From Ooceraea biroi (Eukaryota > Arthropoda > Insecta > Hymenoptera > Formicidae), in assembly GCF_003672135.1 (NCBI RefSeq), contig NC_039512.1:13966874-14030873 (forward strand): DNA of 64,000 bases, written 5' to 3'. Every line of letters starts with the position of its first letter. Positions within the stretch are counted from its first letter, which is position 1. Positions 31,304 through 42,790 of this stretch are shown here, in pieces. The position numbers and the translations under genes were made by a program. Under the pieces are notes generated by a model, which made no database searches, was not told where the DNA came from, and was given only the letters and a program-made list of their open reading frames with translations.

Positions 31304-33785
31304 TCATAACTTTTCAAATAAACTATTACTTGAGTTATAACAAATACTTAAGTTGGTACCAAAAAAGTACAAGTTCTTAAATTCTAGGTCGATAATAAGA
31401 TATTCAATTTCACATAGATTGTAGTATCCAAAACTGTCTTTTCCGTACGACACGAAACTATTTTTTTTATAAGTTATTCCTTTAAAGCTTGCCGAAACAG
31501 AAAAATAAAATTGATTTGCAGAAATCTCATGAAGTTTATTTATCTCTTGAAACACTATATTTTGTTCAAGTAACTTAGCATCTTCTGATATAACCTTATC
31601 ATAGTACAAAAAATTTAAAGAAAAATTATAAGCCTGTAAAAGCTGATGTTTTCGAGAGAGAGAAAAAAGAACATTTTTATAATTTCTCGTATGACGAACA
31701 ACATTTTTTAAATATTGATGTTTGTGCTCGACTGCTAAGGTCCACAATTGTCGTAATGGGCCAAATTCTATCAATAAAGTAGGATAATGCATTAAGTAAT
31801 GATGTTTGGGCCTTAATGTAGACGGAAATAATATTTCATGAGCTTCTATGTATTCTTCTATTAAATAACGCAACAATGCAATTTGAGCAATCGATAATTT
31901 GAAAGCTAACAAAATGTTTACTATTTTTCGTAAAAGAATAAGTAATTTCCATTCTTCGGAGTCATTTAATTTGTTTAATCTAATTAAGGCAAAAGGTAAT
32001 ATGTTTAAAATTTTCATATTTTGACTATGCGTGTCACTTAACTTTTCGGACTTCTTTATTAATGGCAGGTACATTTTCTCTTCATTTTGAAAATTAATAT
32101 TGCTGAGCTTTTCGTTGATATATTCGTAAGTAAATAATTTTTTAACAACTAATTTGTTTATTATTAACATGACATCGTACTGAACAATCCCTTCAAATAG
32201 GTCATGTGAAATATAAGGTGACAAACCAGGTTGACAGACACGAAAAAATTTAAATTATTAAAAATAGAATTTAATTTAATTCCTCTACTGGCTTTATTGT
32301 CATTCATTACTTTATTTATATCTTCTTTGTAAGTTTCTATTGTTCTTTTTTCAAATTTTGACGCTATAAGTTGTGAAGTTTCTTTTATGCTATTAATATG
32401 ACAAAAACGACAAAAATAACCCAACATGTTAAAGTTCTCATTGAATCCACCAATAAAATGGCTGCCCAAATTATCTCCTACTAAAGCAATTAATGATCCT
32501 TTAAGAATTATATTTTTATCTCTATAACTGACTTCAATACCTATGTGTTCAATTTTCTTCAAGTCTTGTATGATAATCTTGAAAAGCTTAGACGCTCCGA
32601 ATCTCTTTAGATCTTTTTTATACGTTAGAGCAACTAAATTAATTTGATCAATTTTAACACGTTGCCAAGCAGTCATATTTGCTACTGTTAAGTAAACCCC
32701 AACAATTTTATGTGTTTTCCTGGACGAACCCAGAGGGTTACAAATTTCGTAAGCATTCTGATATAATAGAAGTTTTAAAGCATTGGGATTTTGTTTAAAA
32801 AATAAGTTATTTTTAAATGCATTTCCATCTGTTATGTCAGAAAATGTATTATCTGGAGAAGTTTCTTTTACATTAAAGTATTGAGTGGAGAAATTGGAAT
32901 TTCCAAAAAGATTAACGAGTGTTTCTTCTATTGGGATGTAATAATATTTTCTGTTATCATTTAAAACAATACACTTGGGTTTAACATAGTTGAAATTATT
33001 TACATAATATTTTTCTCTCGCAAACTTTGATCTAAAGTACCCATTTTGTGAGTTGTGCGCTGTTTGAAATAAGTCATTTTCTAAAACTGACTTATCAATA
33101 CTTAGATTATTAAAAGTTAATTGTTTTAATAAATATTGCACGTTTACTTTATGAAAATCATTCATATGGTCAATTATAATTTGTAAAGATTGGTTAGGTA
33201 ATTGATACTGTGTTTCCAACGATAAATATAAAGAGCCTAATAATTTCATACCTAAAGAATCTAAAGCTTCTTGGGAAATTTCATTTTTATTTGTTTCCTG
33301 GGGACAAGGAATTTCTTCTAAATATTCCTTGACCTCATCATTAACTGTAGAATCATTAGTAGTATTGCTAAAAATATCTTTTTCACTTTTGTGAAATCGG
33401 GTTAAGTGCTGAGCGAACGTATTTTTTTTTTAAACTGTGTGTCTGATTTACAAATCACAGAAAAAGGACATGTAATCGCTATTCCAGACATTATATGATT
33501 ATAACGGTGTTTAATTATAGATTTTGTATTATTTCCAGTAAAATCACAAATTGCACATTTTATAGATACTGCAGATATATCAAATATTTGGCTACTTAAT
33601 CTCTTATTACTGCTATGATTTCGGAAAAGATGCTGTCTAAATGCACGATATGTTCGGAATGTTAATTTGCAGGCATCAGTCAAACATTCGAAGGAAGCAT
33701 TTTTTTTATTTCTATGAAAATATTGGTGGATATTATAAGTTCTAATATTTTTAAGGGTAACTGTACAAGTTTTACACATAAACAT
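31304..33785 (-). pseudogene. EnSpm/CMC transposase with N-terminal C2H2 fingers
   Basis: On the minus strand. The N terminus (33785 onward) has C2H2-like fingers (CKTC...H, CLTDACKLTF...H, CAICDF...H). The CMC core includes NPLGSSRKTHKIVGVYLTVA, GDNLGSHFIGGF, CRFC (CxxC) and ISHDLFEGIVQYD (His block). The C-terminal region has RPKHHYLMHYPTLLIEFGPL and SRKHQLLQAY. Two frameshifts break the frame, one in a poly(A) tract near 33420 and one near 32225. The residue before AYEICNPLGSS is Asn where I recall Asp in relatives, possibly a lost catalytic residue. Total about 825 residues. A DNA-cutting enzyme acting on CACTG ends when intact. Confidence 0.75.
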
Positions 33786-34344
33786 ATTTACCTTTTGATT
33801 AGAAAAGCAGAAAACACTTTATTATAGTGCTTCTGAACACGGACTTAACTTGTGTACCTTCTTTTGTAGTGACAATACAAAGGATCCTCTAATATTTTGA
33901 TTCGATACGGCCAAAATTGCAATGCAAGCGTCGCGTGCTTAGGATGATGCAATTCTCTATCGCGCATACTCCATACTGTATTATTACGATACTAAGAGTA
34001 AAATCCCATGCCAGACTGTAAATTTACTATATATATAAGTGAATTTAAGCACGTGTATGTAATATTATGGGTGCATTTTTCAATACCAGAAGCTAATTTA
34101 CAAATACTGTGTAACAATACTAGATTCAGTTTAATTTTTCATAATATTCCTGTATTTTCACTTAAACCAAGAGAAAAAATACACATTTTTAGTAAAAACC
34201 TATAAAAATTAAGGCAAATTTACCAAGAAATAAATTTCCTTTGTAAATTTGCACTGATTTTTATCAGTGCACGTGAACAAAGTGTGTTATGCGTTATTTC
34301 TATACACATTGAACGCACATCGAACATGCCTGGTTTTTGCAGTG

Positions 34345-34994
34345 CAGCAGAGATATCGACTTCTAACAAAAAACACAATATTATGCGTACCCTGTGCTAA
34401 TGAGAAAGCAGCAATAGAATTTTACCAAAACTCTATATTCTTTTATTAAAGCGAGAGAGCTCCACGAAGTCGAGACGCTATCGCTTTTCCGCCTGTTTTA
34501 TAATCGATGCATTTTTTGCTGAAACCTCGGCAACCAGCAGAGATATCGACTTCTAACAAAAAACACAATATTAAGCGTACTCTGTGCTAATGAGAAAGGA
34601 GCAATAGAATTTTACCAAAACTCTATATTCTTTTATTAAAGTGAGGGAGCACATCAAGGTCGAGACACAATCGCTTTCCCTCCTTATTATACTCGAATGC
34701 ATTTTTTGCCGAAATCTTGGCAACCAGGAGAGATATCGATTTCATTTAAAAAGCACAATATTTTACATACTCTGTAGTAAAATGATAGCCTCATTAGAAT
34801 TTTGCGAAAAATATATCTTCGATTATTAAAGCGAGAGAGCGCGACGAAGTCGAGACGCTATCGCTTTCCCGCCTTTCTTCAACTCGATTTTTCACTTTCA
34901 TCTCGGCAACCAGCAGAGATATCGACTTCTAACAAAAAACACAATATTAAGCGTACTCTGTGCTAATGAGAAAGCAGCAATAGAATTTTACCAA
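34345..34994. repeat. ~190-bp satellite array, segment 2
   Basis: It resumes exactly where segment 1 stopped (CA-GCAGAGATATCGACTTC). Markers TTATTAAA at 34443, 34633 and 34823 give 190-bp spacing. It breaks at 34994 after TTTTACCAA, where the second CMC element is inserted, and resumes at 46760. Confidence 0.92.
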
Positions 34995-35337
34995 TCCTGG
35001 TAGAAATCTGTGCAGTTTTTCTAGACACTCAAGCAGTTACTGTCTAGTATTACTGTATTCTCATAAATTGTATCAATACTGTGTAGGAAATGGACAAAAA
35101 CTAGATAGAGTTTTGTTCAGTAGTTGAAACAGTTTTCCTAGTAAAAAGATGTACAGTTTGCTTAGGCTACTGCCCAGTTATTACTACATTCATAGATGTA
35201 TTAAAATTGCGCAGAAACTGGAAAAGAAACAGTTGCATTGAGTTTTTACCATACACGCGCATACGATTGTGAATAGACTATAATATTAAATTATATTAAA
35301 TTTATTCTTTAAAGACGATCCAAAAACTACTTAAAAA

Positions 35338-37077
35338 ATGAGTGAGCGCGTAGAAAATCATAGAGCAAAGAAGAGAAAAATGCAAGAAGTACGGAATTTA
35401 ACAAAACAACATGTTATGGCAGAACTAACTGGACAACTAAGGTTAATGAAAGTAAGCAAACAACAAATGAGTTGCATATTAATAATACAGAATTGTATTG
35501 TGACGAGAATACATCAGATTCTGATATTAATAATGAAGAATTGTATTGTGACGAGAACACATCAGATTCTGATAACAATGAAAACTGTCATAATAATTTG
35601 GACATTGAACAGGATGAAATCGTACAATTAAAAGAGTGGATTATTTCATGCAGAATACCTCATTCGCATAGTGATAAATTATTAAAAATATTAAGACGTA
35701 GAGTATTACCGACACTTCCAACATGTACAAAAACATTTCTGCAAAGCACTTCTGCAAAGTATCTGTTGCAAAATATGGAAGACACTGATAATTCTATAGG
35801 GGAGTTTACATATTTAGGCATTGCACAAGGTTTACGAAATTGTGTAAATGTAGATTTGCATATAAATCATGAATTGCACTTACAATTCAATATAGATGGT
35901 ATGAAACCATACAAAAGTAGCAACAGAACGCTTTGGCCAATTTTATGTAAGGTTCATTTTGAATTAAACATCTATAAACCTTTTACAGTTGCTTTATATT
36001 CTAGAACTCATAAACCAAAAAATCGTGACCAATATTTGAACAAATTTATTAATGAATTAAATAAACTGCTTTGTGAGGGATTGATTATTGGGGAAACACA
36101 AGTATCAATTAAAATAAAATCCTTTATTTGTGATACTCCAGCACGCTCTTACTTGAAATGTGTAAAAGGACATATGTCATTTAATGGTTGTGAGAAATGT
36201 CACGTAAAAGGCGAAAAACATGAAAATACTGTTGTTTTTTTAAATACTCATTGTGATAAACGCACAGATGAAGAATTTCGCACTTTTAGTGATGTTAATC
36301 ATCACACTGAGTGTCTTCACTTATTTATATAGAACCAAACATAAACATGATCAATCAATTTGTATTAGATCCAATGCATTTATTTGATGAAGGAGTTATG
36401 AAGAGGCTATTGCATTTTTGGATGTGTCAAAAAAATGCAAAACTAGATATCGTAGCAAAAACTGAATTACATCGGCGAATTGAATTAATAAGAAAATTTA
36501 TTCCATGTGAATTTCAAAGAAACATTCGTAGTACGAACTATTTTGATACATATAAGGCATCAGAATATAGAAGTTTTTGTTGTATTGTGGTCCAGTTGTC
36601 CTAAAAAATATTTTGGATGACTTTAAATATAATCATTTTCTGTTATTACGTATTGCATATCGCTTGTTACACACAAAAGTAAATATTGCATTTCTTGAAC
36701 ATGCAAGAGAATATTTAAATACTTTTATTTCTGTTGCTAAAGATCTATATAGGAAACAATTTGTTACAATAAATGTCCATAATTTGTGTCATACTGTTGA
36801 TGACGTTGAAAATATGAATTGCTCCATAAATTTAATAAATGCATATAATTTTGAATCTCACCTTGGACAAATTAAGAATATTTTACGTTCCCCTTACCGT
36901 ACATTATCACAATTTTATCGACGAGAGCATGAGAAAATACTTCATACACGAAAAGTTGTCAGTCTGCCTAAAAAACAAGAAATTATATCTAAAAGATCAG
37001 AACAAGACATTCTTCAAATAAAATATGAACAATACTTATTGACATCAAAATGCCCGAATAATCAAGCGACGCGATAG
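35338..37077 (+). pseudogene. CMC (CACTA/EnSpm-like) transposase, copy 2, main part
   Basis: It starts at ATG 35338 (MSERVENHRAKKRK, basic). A tandem 16-residue duplication ELYCDENTSDSD follows. The core is NIDGMKPYKSSNRTLW (first Asp), FICDTPARSYLKCVKGH (second Asp), CEKC (CxxC) and FVLDPMHLFDEGVMKRLL (His block). Then comes a DUF4218-like C-terminal region (NVHNLCHTVDDVENM, FESHLGQIKNILRSP, RREHEKIL). Single-base frameshifts occur near 35440, 36315 and 36590. The coding sequence is cut near 37070 and its C terminus lies at 38462-38661. It is clearly related to copy 1 at 8724 but diverged, so these are separate families. Confidence 0.8.
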
Positions 37078-38470
37078 CGTCGCGACGCCAAGTACATAAA
37101 AAATAAGGTTCCGAGCAATGAGCATCACTGCATATACGTCGAGCGTTGCCAAATTCATTGCATAAACATCGAGCGCTACCATAAAGCTTATCTGGAATTC
37201 ATGTCATTTGACAGGTCACATAAACTTATGATTAAAATATTTCAGGAACTAAAACCGATATCAAAAATCTAACAGCACTTTTATTATATAATATGAATGC
37301 AAGCTTTCGATTGCGACCAATTTGAATAAGAACGATACAGTCAGTCCTGAGATATTGTAATCGTTATGTTAAAATTGTGACGTTCCGTTTTCCATTTCCG
37401 TGGATTTCAGACCACTCACGTACATATGTTCGCACATACACATGTAAAGCGATTTTGTCACTCAAGCTTGCGTTCACACATGCGTTCATACATGCACGAT
37501 TTAATTTATTCGTAATTAAAAATACATGGAAAATGTTTTTTCTTACGATAAAGATATAAATCGAATAAGCTATAAAAAATTTTAAATTTACTTGTTTTAA
37601 ATGAAATCATCGTGATAGCGTCGCAATGATAATTAGATAATTCTTCTAATTGTGAAATATAAATTATGAAAATTTAAGATATATTTTGGAACATTTACTC
37701 ATAGAATGAAACCGAGAAAGAAAGAGGGAGGGAGGCACGACGTTGCACGACGATGACGACGACGACGTTGCGAGTGAGAGAGAGAGTGAGAGTGAGAGAA
37801 AGAGGGTGAGAGTGAGAGAGCGTGAGAGAGTGAGAAAATTTTGTGTGTGTGTGTGTGTGTGTGTGCATGTGTGCGTGCGTGCGTGCGTCGCGCGTGTGTG
37901 TGAGAGAGAGAGAATTACAAAAAGGAGTGAGATCCCTAAACAACCTTTTTAAAAAAAGAAAAAATATATACGCCAAGTACATAAAACCTCTCAACTTGTA
38001 AAAACTCAAAACTAAATATGAAATCAATAATTAACTAGCCAAGTATCTAGAAGCAGTTTGAGTATTTTACCCAAACGTTTTCCATGTATACTCTCTTATT
38101 ACATGACGACATTGAAGTACTTGGCGTGCCCGAATCACTTTAAAACGTACTGTCCTACCTATAAGAGACACAAAATCATTTGCAAATCATTATTAAAAAT
38201 TATCAAGATACAAGATACAATACAAATCAAGATATTGAACAAATTTACAAGAATACATGACCACTGCGATCCGGGCACACCAAGTACTTCAATGTCGTCA
38301 TGTAATAAGAGAGTATGCATGGAAAACGTTTGGGTAAAATACTCAAACTGCTTCTAGATACTTGGCTAGTTAATTATTGATTTCATATTTAGTTTTGAGT
38401 TTTGACAAGTTGAGAGGTTTTATGTACTTGGCGTATATATTTTTTCTTTTTTCAAAAAGGTTTTTTAGGG
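37070..38470. repeat. Insertion in the CMC gene: foldback of the GTACTTGGCG family plus microsatellites
   Basis: This interval separates two parts of the CMC transposase. It starts with GCGACGCGATAGCGTCGCGA. Arms at about 37927-38150 and 38270-38475 are inverted copies (ACGCCAAGTACATAAAACCT, GAGTATTTTACCCAAACG). GTACTTGGCG words recur at 37086, 38125, 38425, 55585 and, mutated, 56090. No gene. The exact ends are unresolved because no unequivocal target duplication was seen. Confidence 0.65.
37772..37914. repeat. (GA)n/(GT)n/(GCGT)n microsatellite
   Basis: Compound simple repeat: GAGAGT units, then a pure GT run at about 37842-37864, GCGT units, and a GA run. ORFs across it on both strands are low complexity. 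Confidence 0.95.
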
Positions 38471-38661
38471 ATATGGTACTCTTGAATAATGGAACTATTA
38501 TGGAAATAAAGCACATATTTTTACAAGAGAAAGATATTTATTGTAACATGATAAAATATGACAAAATAAATATGTTGTATAATTATCCTTGCAACTCTGA
38601 TCAGTTATTTATATTTAAAATAAAAAAAACATTAAAAGTGAAAGTGTTGATACACATTTGA
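38462..38661 (+). pseudogene. Detached C terminus of CMC transposase copy 2
   Basis: It reads MVLLNNGTIMEIKHIFLQEK and NYPCNSDQLFIFKI. This parallels the C terminus of copy 1 (LSDGSIVQIKYITYHKE ... NKPCSS) and ends at 38661. It is the natural continuation of the frame that stops at 37077, separated by the 37070-38470 insertion. Confidence 0.6.
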
Positions 38662-39486
38662 ATGAAATCAAATGCAAGTTGGTCAAGATGAAGTTAAATT
38701 TTAAAGTAAGTGGGCACGAAAGATTACTTGTTATGCCATTATTATAAACGACAGTTAAAAGAAGATTTATATTTGGCAATAAAAAGGATGTATTATAAAT
38801 TAAATTACTTGCACTATATATATTTTTAAAAGCAAAGAGTATATTGATTTGCTTAATTGATGTCCGAAGAATCCGTAAACTATCGTGCTGTGAATGTCAC
38901 CTTAAGTAATGACAATCATTTGTTTTGCTGCGTCATTGTTTGTACATGGCATGGACTGGAGAAAGCAGTCATATATGATCAATATCATTATTTTGAATAT
39001 TCGTGTTGTCTCTAGAAGATAACTCTGAGGATATTAAAAGTTTTAATAAGCAAGTAAGTAATTAAACATTATTATAAATCACTAATATATAATAATAATA
39101 TAATATACAGGGCTTTCGAAAAGTAACGGACCCCCCCCTATCTCAGAATCTATGCATCATAGGGAAAAATTACCCGAACAAAAGTTTTATGGTTCATAAA
39201 GTTCTGTTCTTTTGTGACCTCAAATTTGACCTTGATCTCGACCTTGAAGGTTATTTGAAGGTCAATTTGCGTTTTTTTAATGGGAATTGCTATTTTTGAC
39301 CCCGGATTTGGAAAGAGCGGGAAATTTTACGTTCAGATATGTAATCTTGTGATGGTCAAAATGTCATCCAAAGCTTATCTTCAAGCCTTTCGACCTTTAT
39401 CAAATCACAGTTGTTGGTTTCTCTCACTCTTAGTCTTATCCAGGGACAACGAACGTGGACGTGGTGAGAATCTGCCCCCTTGGGGT

Positions 39487-39770
39487 GGTTGATTATCGTG
39501 AGACCCCTTGCCTCTCACGATTTGGGGTGCTTGATTATCGTGAGACCCCTTGCCTCTCACGATTTGGGGTGCTTGATTAACGTGAGTCCCCTTGCCTCTC
39601 ACGATTTGGGGTTCTTGATTATCGTGAGTCTCCTTGCCTCTCACAATTTGGGGTTCTTGATTATCGTGAGTCTCCTTGCCTCTCACGATTTAGGGTGCTT
39701 GATTATCGTGAGTCCCCTTGCCTCTCACGATTTAGGGTGCTTGATTAATGTGAGTCCCCTTGCCTCTTTA
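39487..39770. repeat. 42-bp minisatellite, left arm
   Basis: About seven units of CTTGATTATCGTGAGTCCCC plus TTGCCTCTCACGATTTGGGGTG. Each has the inverted pair CGTGAG/CTCACG 12 bases apart. The neighbouring block at 39436-39460 contains CAACGAACGTGGACGTGG. Related to the arrays at 4318 and 10205. Confidence 0.93.
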
Positions 39771-39952
39771 ACACTACCAGTTTCCTCAAAACGTTGAATT
39801 GTACGTACAACAGTACTTTTGGAGATGGGATTTTCCTCTACTCTGAAAGTTTCATTAAATAGTCGCAATACCTGCCTATAACCTCTTTGTAGATCACCCC
39901 ACCCTCGCATTATTAACAGAGATATTCGTTCTCGTTCAGTGAGGTGTGCCAT
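39725..39952 (-). pseudogene. N-terminal transposase fragment, left arm
   Basis: It starts MAHLTERERISLLIMRGWGD and includes STVVRTIQRFEETGSVKE, the first helix-turn-helix of a Tc1/IS630-type transposase. After ~62 residues the frame runs into the 42-bp repeats and stops. No catalytic domain. Mirrored at 40253-40480. It could act only as a DNA-binding fragment, if expressed. Confidence 0.75.
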
Positions 39953-40252
39953 GTTTGAGTTAACTACCTATTTGAACTCAGAAAATGAACTAAATTATGA
40001 GTGAACAGGGAAGTTATGCTCAGTTTCAATAGTTAACTAAATAATTGCGACAATTCAATCAATCATTAAAGAACCCTCTAGATATCATATAAAACATGGG
40101 TAAATCTTACATTACGATACAAGTGCGGAGGAATTAGAAATCGCCCAAATCTCGGAAGTTGGACGCACGAGTCAAAGACGAGTGCGGCCATTTGCATTGT
40201 TCACTCATAATTTAGTTCATTTTCTGAGTTCAAATAGGTAGTTAACTCAAAC

Positions 40253-40480
40253 ATGGCACACCTCACTGAACGAGAACGAATATCTCTGTTAATAATGCGA
40301 GGGTGGGGTGATCTACAAAGAGGTTATAGGCAGGTATTGCGACTATTTAATGAAACTTTCAGAGTAGAGGAAAATCCCATCTCCAAAAGTACTGTTGTAC
40401 GTACTATTCAACGTTTTGAGGAAACTGGTAGCGTTAAAGAGGCAAGGGGACTCACATTAATCAAGCACCCTAAATCGTGA
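40253..40480 (+). pseudogene. N-terminal transposase fragment, right arm
   Basis: Same protein as the left-arm fragment (75 residues, identical by eye), transcribed outwards from the palindrome centre. The catalytic region is replaced by the minisatellite. Confidence 0.75.
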
Positions 40481-40725
40481 GAGGCAAAGGGACTCACGAT
40501 AATCAAGCACCCCAAATCGTGAGAGGCAAGGAGACTCACGATAATCAAGAACCCCAAATCGTGAGAGGCAAGGAGACTCACGATAATCAAGAACCCCAAA
40601 TCGTGAGAGGCAAGGGGACTCACGTTAATCAAGCACCCAAATCGTGAGAGGCAAGGGGACTCACGTTAATCAAGCACCCCAAATCGTGAGAGGCAAGGGG
40701 TCTCACGATAATCAACCACCCCAAG
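40440..40725. repeat. 42-bp minisatellite, right arm
   Basis: Seven units, the complement of the left-arm array, with a 1-base deletion in one unit (GCACCCAAATCG at ~40634). Confidence 0.93.
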
Positions 40726-41886
40726 GGGGCAGATTCTCACCACGTCCACGTTCGTTGTCCCTGGATAAGACTAAGAGTGAGAGAAACCAACAACTGTGAT
40801 TTGATAAAGGTCGAAAGGCTTGAAGATCAGCCTTGGATGTCATTTTGACCATCACAAGATTACATATCTGAACGTAAAATTTCCCGCTCTTTCCAAATCC
40901 GGGGTCAAAAATAGCAATTCCCATTAAAAAAACGCAAATTGACCTTCAAATAACCTTCAAGGTCGAGATCAAGGTCAAATTTGAGGTCACAAAAGAACAG
41001 AACTTTATGAACCATAAAACTTTTGTTCGGGTAATTTTTCCCTATGATGCATAGATTCTGAGATAGGGGGTGGGTCCGTTACTTTTCGAAAGCCCTGTAT
41101 ATATAATATATAATATAATATTATAATATAATAATATATTATTGTCTATCACTAAAAGAGAGATTCTATTGCACAATTCTATTTTGAAGAAGTGTAACAT
41201 GTTGTTTTAGTTACAAATATGGACAGCGAAACGAACTTGCAAGAGTGTGCAGTATATATGTACACATTGGTAGAATTTGTATCAAGAGGTCGAAGACCTC
41301 TAATGAAAAAGATTGATATTGTTCCAACTTTTTGGGTAGATTACAATAATCAGACAAAGAAATTTTGTACAAGATTTTTAAGTCCGCCATATACATCTGA
41401 AAATGTTAATAATCTACACAATATAATAAAAAATTGTGATTAGCCATTACAAGAATGGCCAATATATTCAGTGGTTTTAAAAGGACGTTCAAGTAAGTAT
41501 ATCTATTTTTGTAATATCTATATATCCTTTTTCAAAAAGATTTACATTTATTATTTATTAAAGATACATATGAAGAAGCATTGGATAAACTTGCACGTTT
41601 AGAGAAAGAAGAACATGTATTTACACTGGAATCTGATAATACTACTTTGGCAGAAAAAGAAGTGGAGACTATTGTGAAGCAAACTAAGTTAAAAAACCAA
41701 GCTGAAGATCTAAAAAAGAAATTTATAGTACGTAAATTAGGTTCCAAATCTTGCTCTCAAAACTTTGAAGGTAATTCATATTATATTTCTATTTCACTAT
41801 ATATTTATATACACTTTTTTTCCATACATTCCATCTCTTTATTTTTTTGTAAAATTGTATATTTGCGTCTTGCATAATGTGATATA

Positions 41887-42790
41887 GGGTAACTTAGGGT
41901 ATGATGGCCATACGGAAAAAATGGCCAATGGCTGTAATGTTTACAATAATTGTTAAATAGTGCATTTTGGTACTCAATCTCAAAGATAATTAATATTTAC
42001 AGTAGTTAATATATGTACACTAATCGAAATAACAATATTATGAATAATATCTAACATTTTAATTTTCGATTACCTGCATAGTTTTTCATGTGTCTAGTAA
42101 AAGCTGCTGTAATGTGAAATAAATTATAGTTAAGCTGTCGTAATCAACATTAGATACATAATAAAGGTATGTAACTTGTAATTTGAGTTATAATTGTATT
42201 TACGTTATCATTATTTATTTATAAGTACTATGGCTATCTTTCCCTCACAGTTTGGGTAAGATGGCCCACTTTTTTCAAGATAAGTTAACGTATTTTAATT
42301 GTTAACTTCTTTTTGTTTATTTATCTGTTAAAACATTATGCGTTTTGTTTATTTATGTGTAAGAGTTTAGTTGTCAAATATATATTGTCAAAGAAATATT
42401 GTCAACATAAAACTAAATATGTGAAATTATATGTATGGTTAACTGTTAAAACATTATACGTTTTATTTATTTATGTATAATAGTTCAGTTATCAAATATA
42501 TATTATAAAATAAATGTATTGTCAAATAAATATTGTCAAAATAAGATTAAATATGTGAAAATATATGTATGGCCATCTTTTCCCTAAAAGTCAGGTAAGA
42601 TGGCCAATGCTTATGTTGTAATATTTTGATAATATAAAAGTTCTAGTAATTATTTTTTCTTTAATTTCGATAGTATTACATACTTTAAGCTTTAGTGAAA
42701 TAATATACCAAACGCTATTAAAAAATAACAGAAATAAATGTATGTTTTTTGCATTTAAAAAAACTATGGCCATCATACCCTAAGTTACCC
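41887..42790. mobile_element. 904-bp TA MITE
   Basis: Perfect inverted repeats beginning GGGTAACTTAGGGTATGATG, 25 bp, flanked by TA (41885-41886 and 42791-42792). Internal GTAAGATGGCC words repeat near 42258 and 42594. No coding capacity. It is inserted at the acceptor side of the third exon of the DUF4806-like gene, and the TAG of its target duplication still provides an AG acceptor. Confidence 0.93.

Larger units (their letters stand above)
22109..34344 (-). mobile_element. EnSpm/CACTA-like transposon, 12.2 kb, CACTG termini
   Basis: It starts CACTGCAAATCC and ends with the complement of CACTGCAAAAACC. The flanks GGCAAC-CA and CA-GCAGAGAT join to match the intact satellite monomer at ~34530, giving a CA 2-bp duplication. 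Subterminal AAGTGTGTTAT words occur at both ends. Minus-strand genes are a CMC transposase with C2H2 fingers (33785-31304) and a second gene (30582-24980). Later insertions are a LINE (25280-28978), a hybrid TA element (25430-26231) and a solo LTR (30666-31006). CACTG ends are known from animal EnSpm elements, by recollection. Confidence 0.85.
39108..41097. mobile_element. Palindromic TA element with truncated transposase in each arm
   Basis: The termini are CAGGGCTTTCGAAAAGTAAC and its complement, flanked by TA (39106-39107 and 41098-41099). Arms of ~900 bp (39108-40006 and 40199-41097) mirror each other around a ~190-bp unique centre. Each arm holds a 74-codon N-terminal transposase fragment and about seven 42-bp repeats. 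The arms differ by several substitutions and a 1-base deletion in the repeats, so both copies are real and old enough to have diverged. Length is 1,990 bp. Confidence 0.92.

Noticed and set aside
4318..40725. CRISPR array, because of regular 42-bp repeats
   Set aside because: The units are contiguous with no unique spacers, lie inside eukaryotic transposons, and differ from each other by drift.
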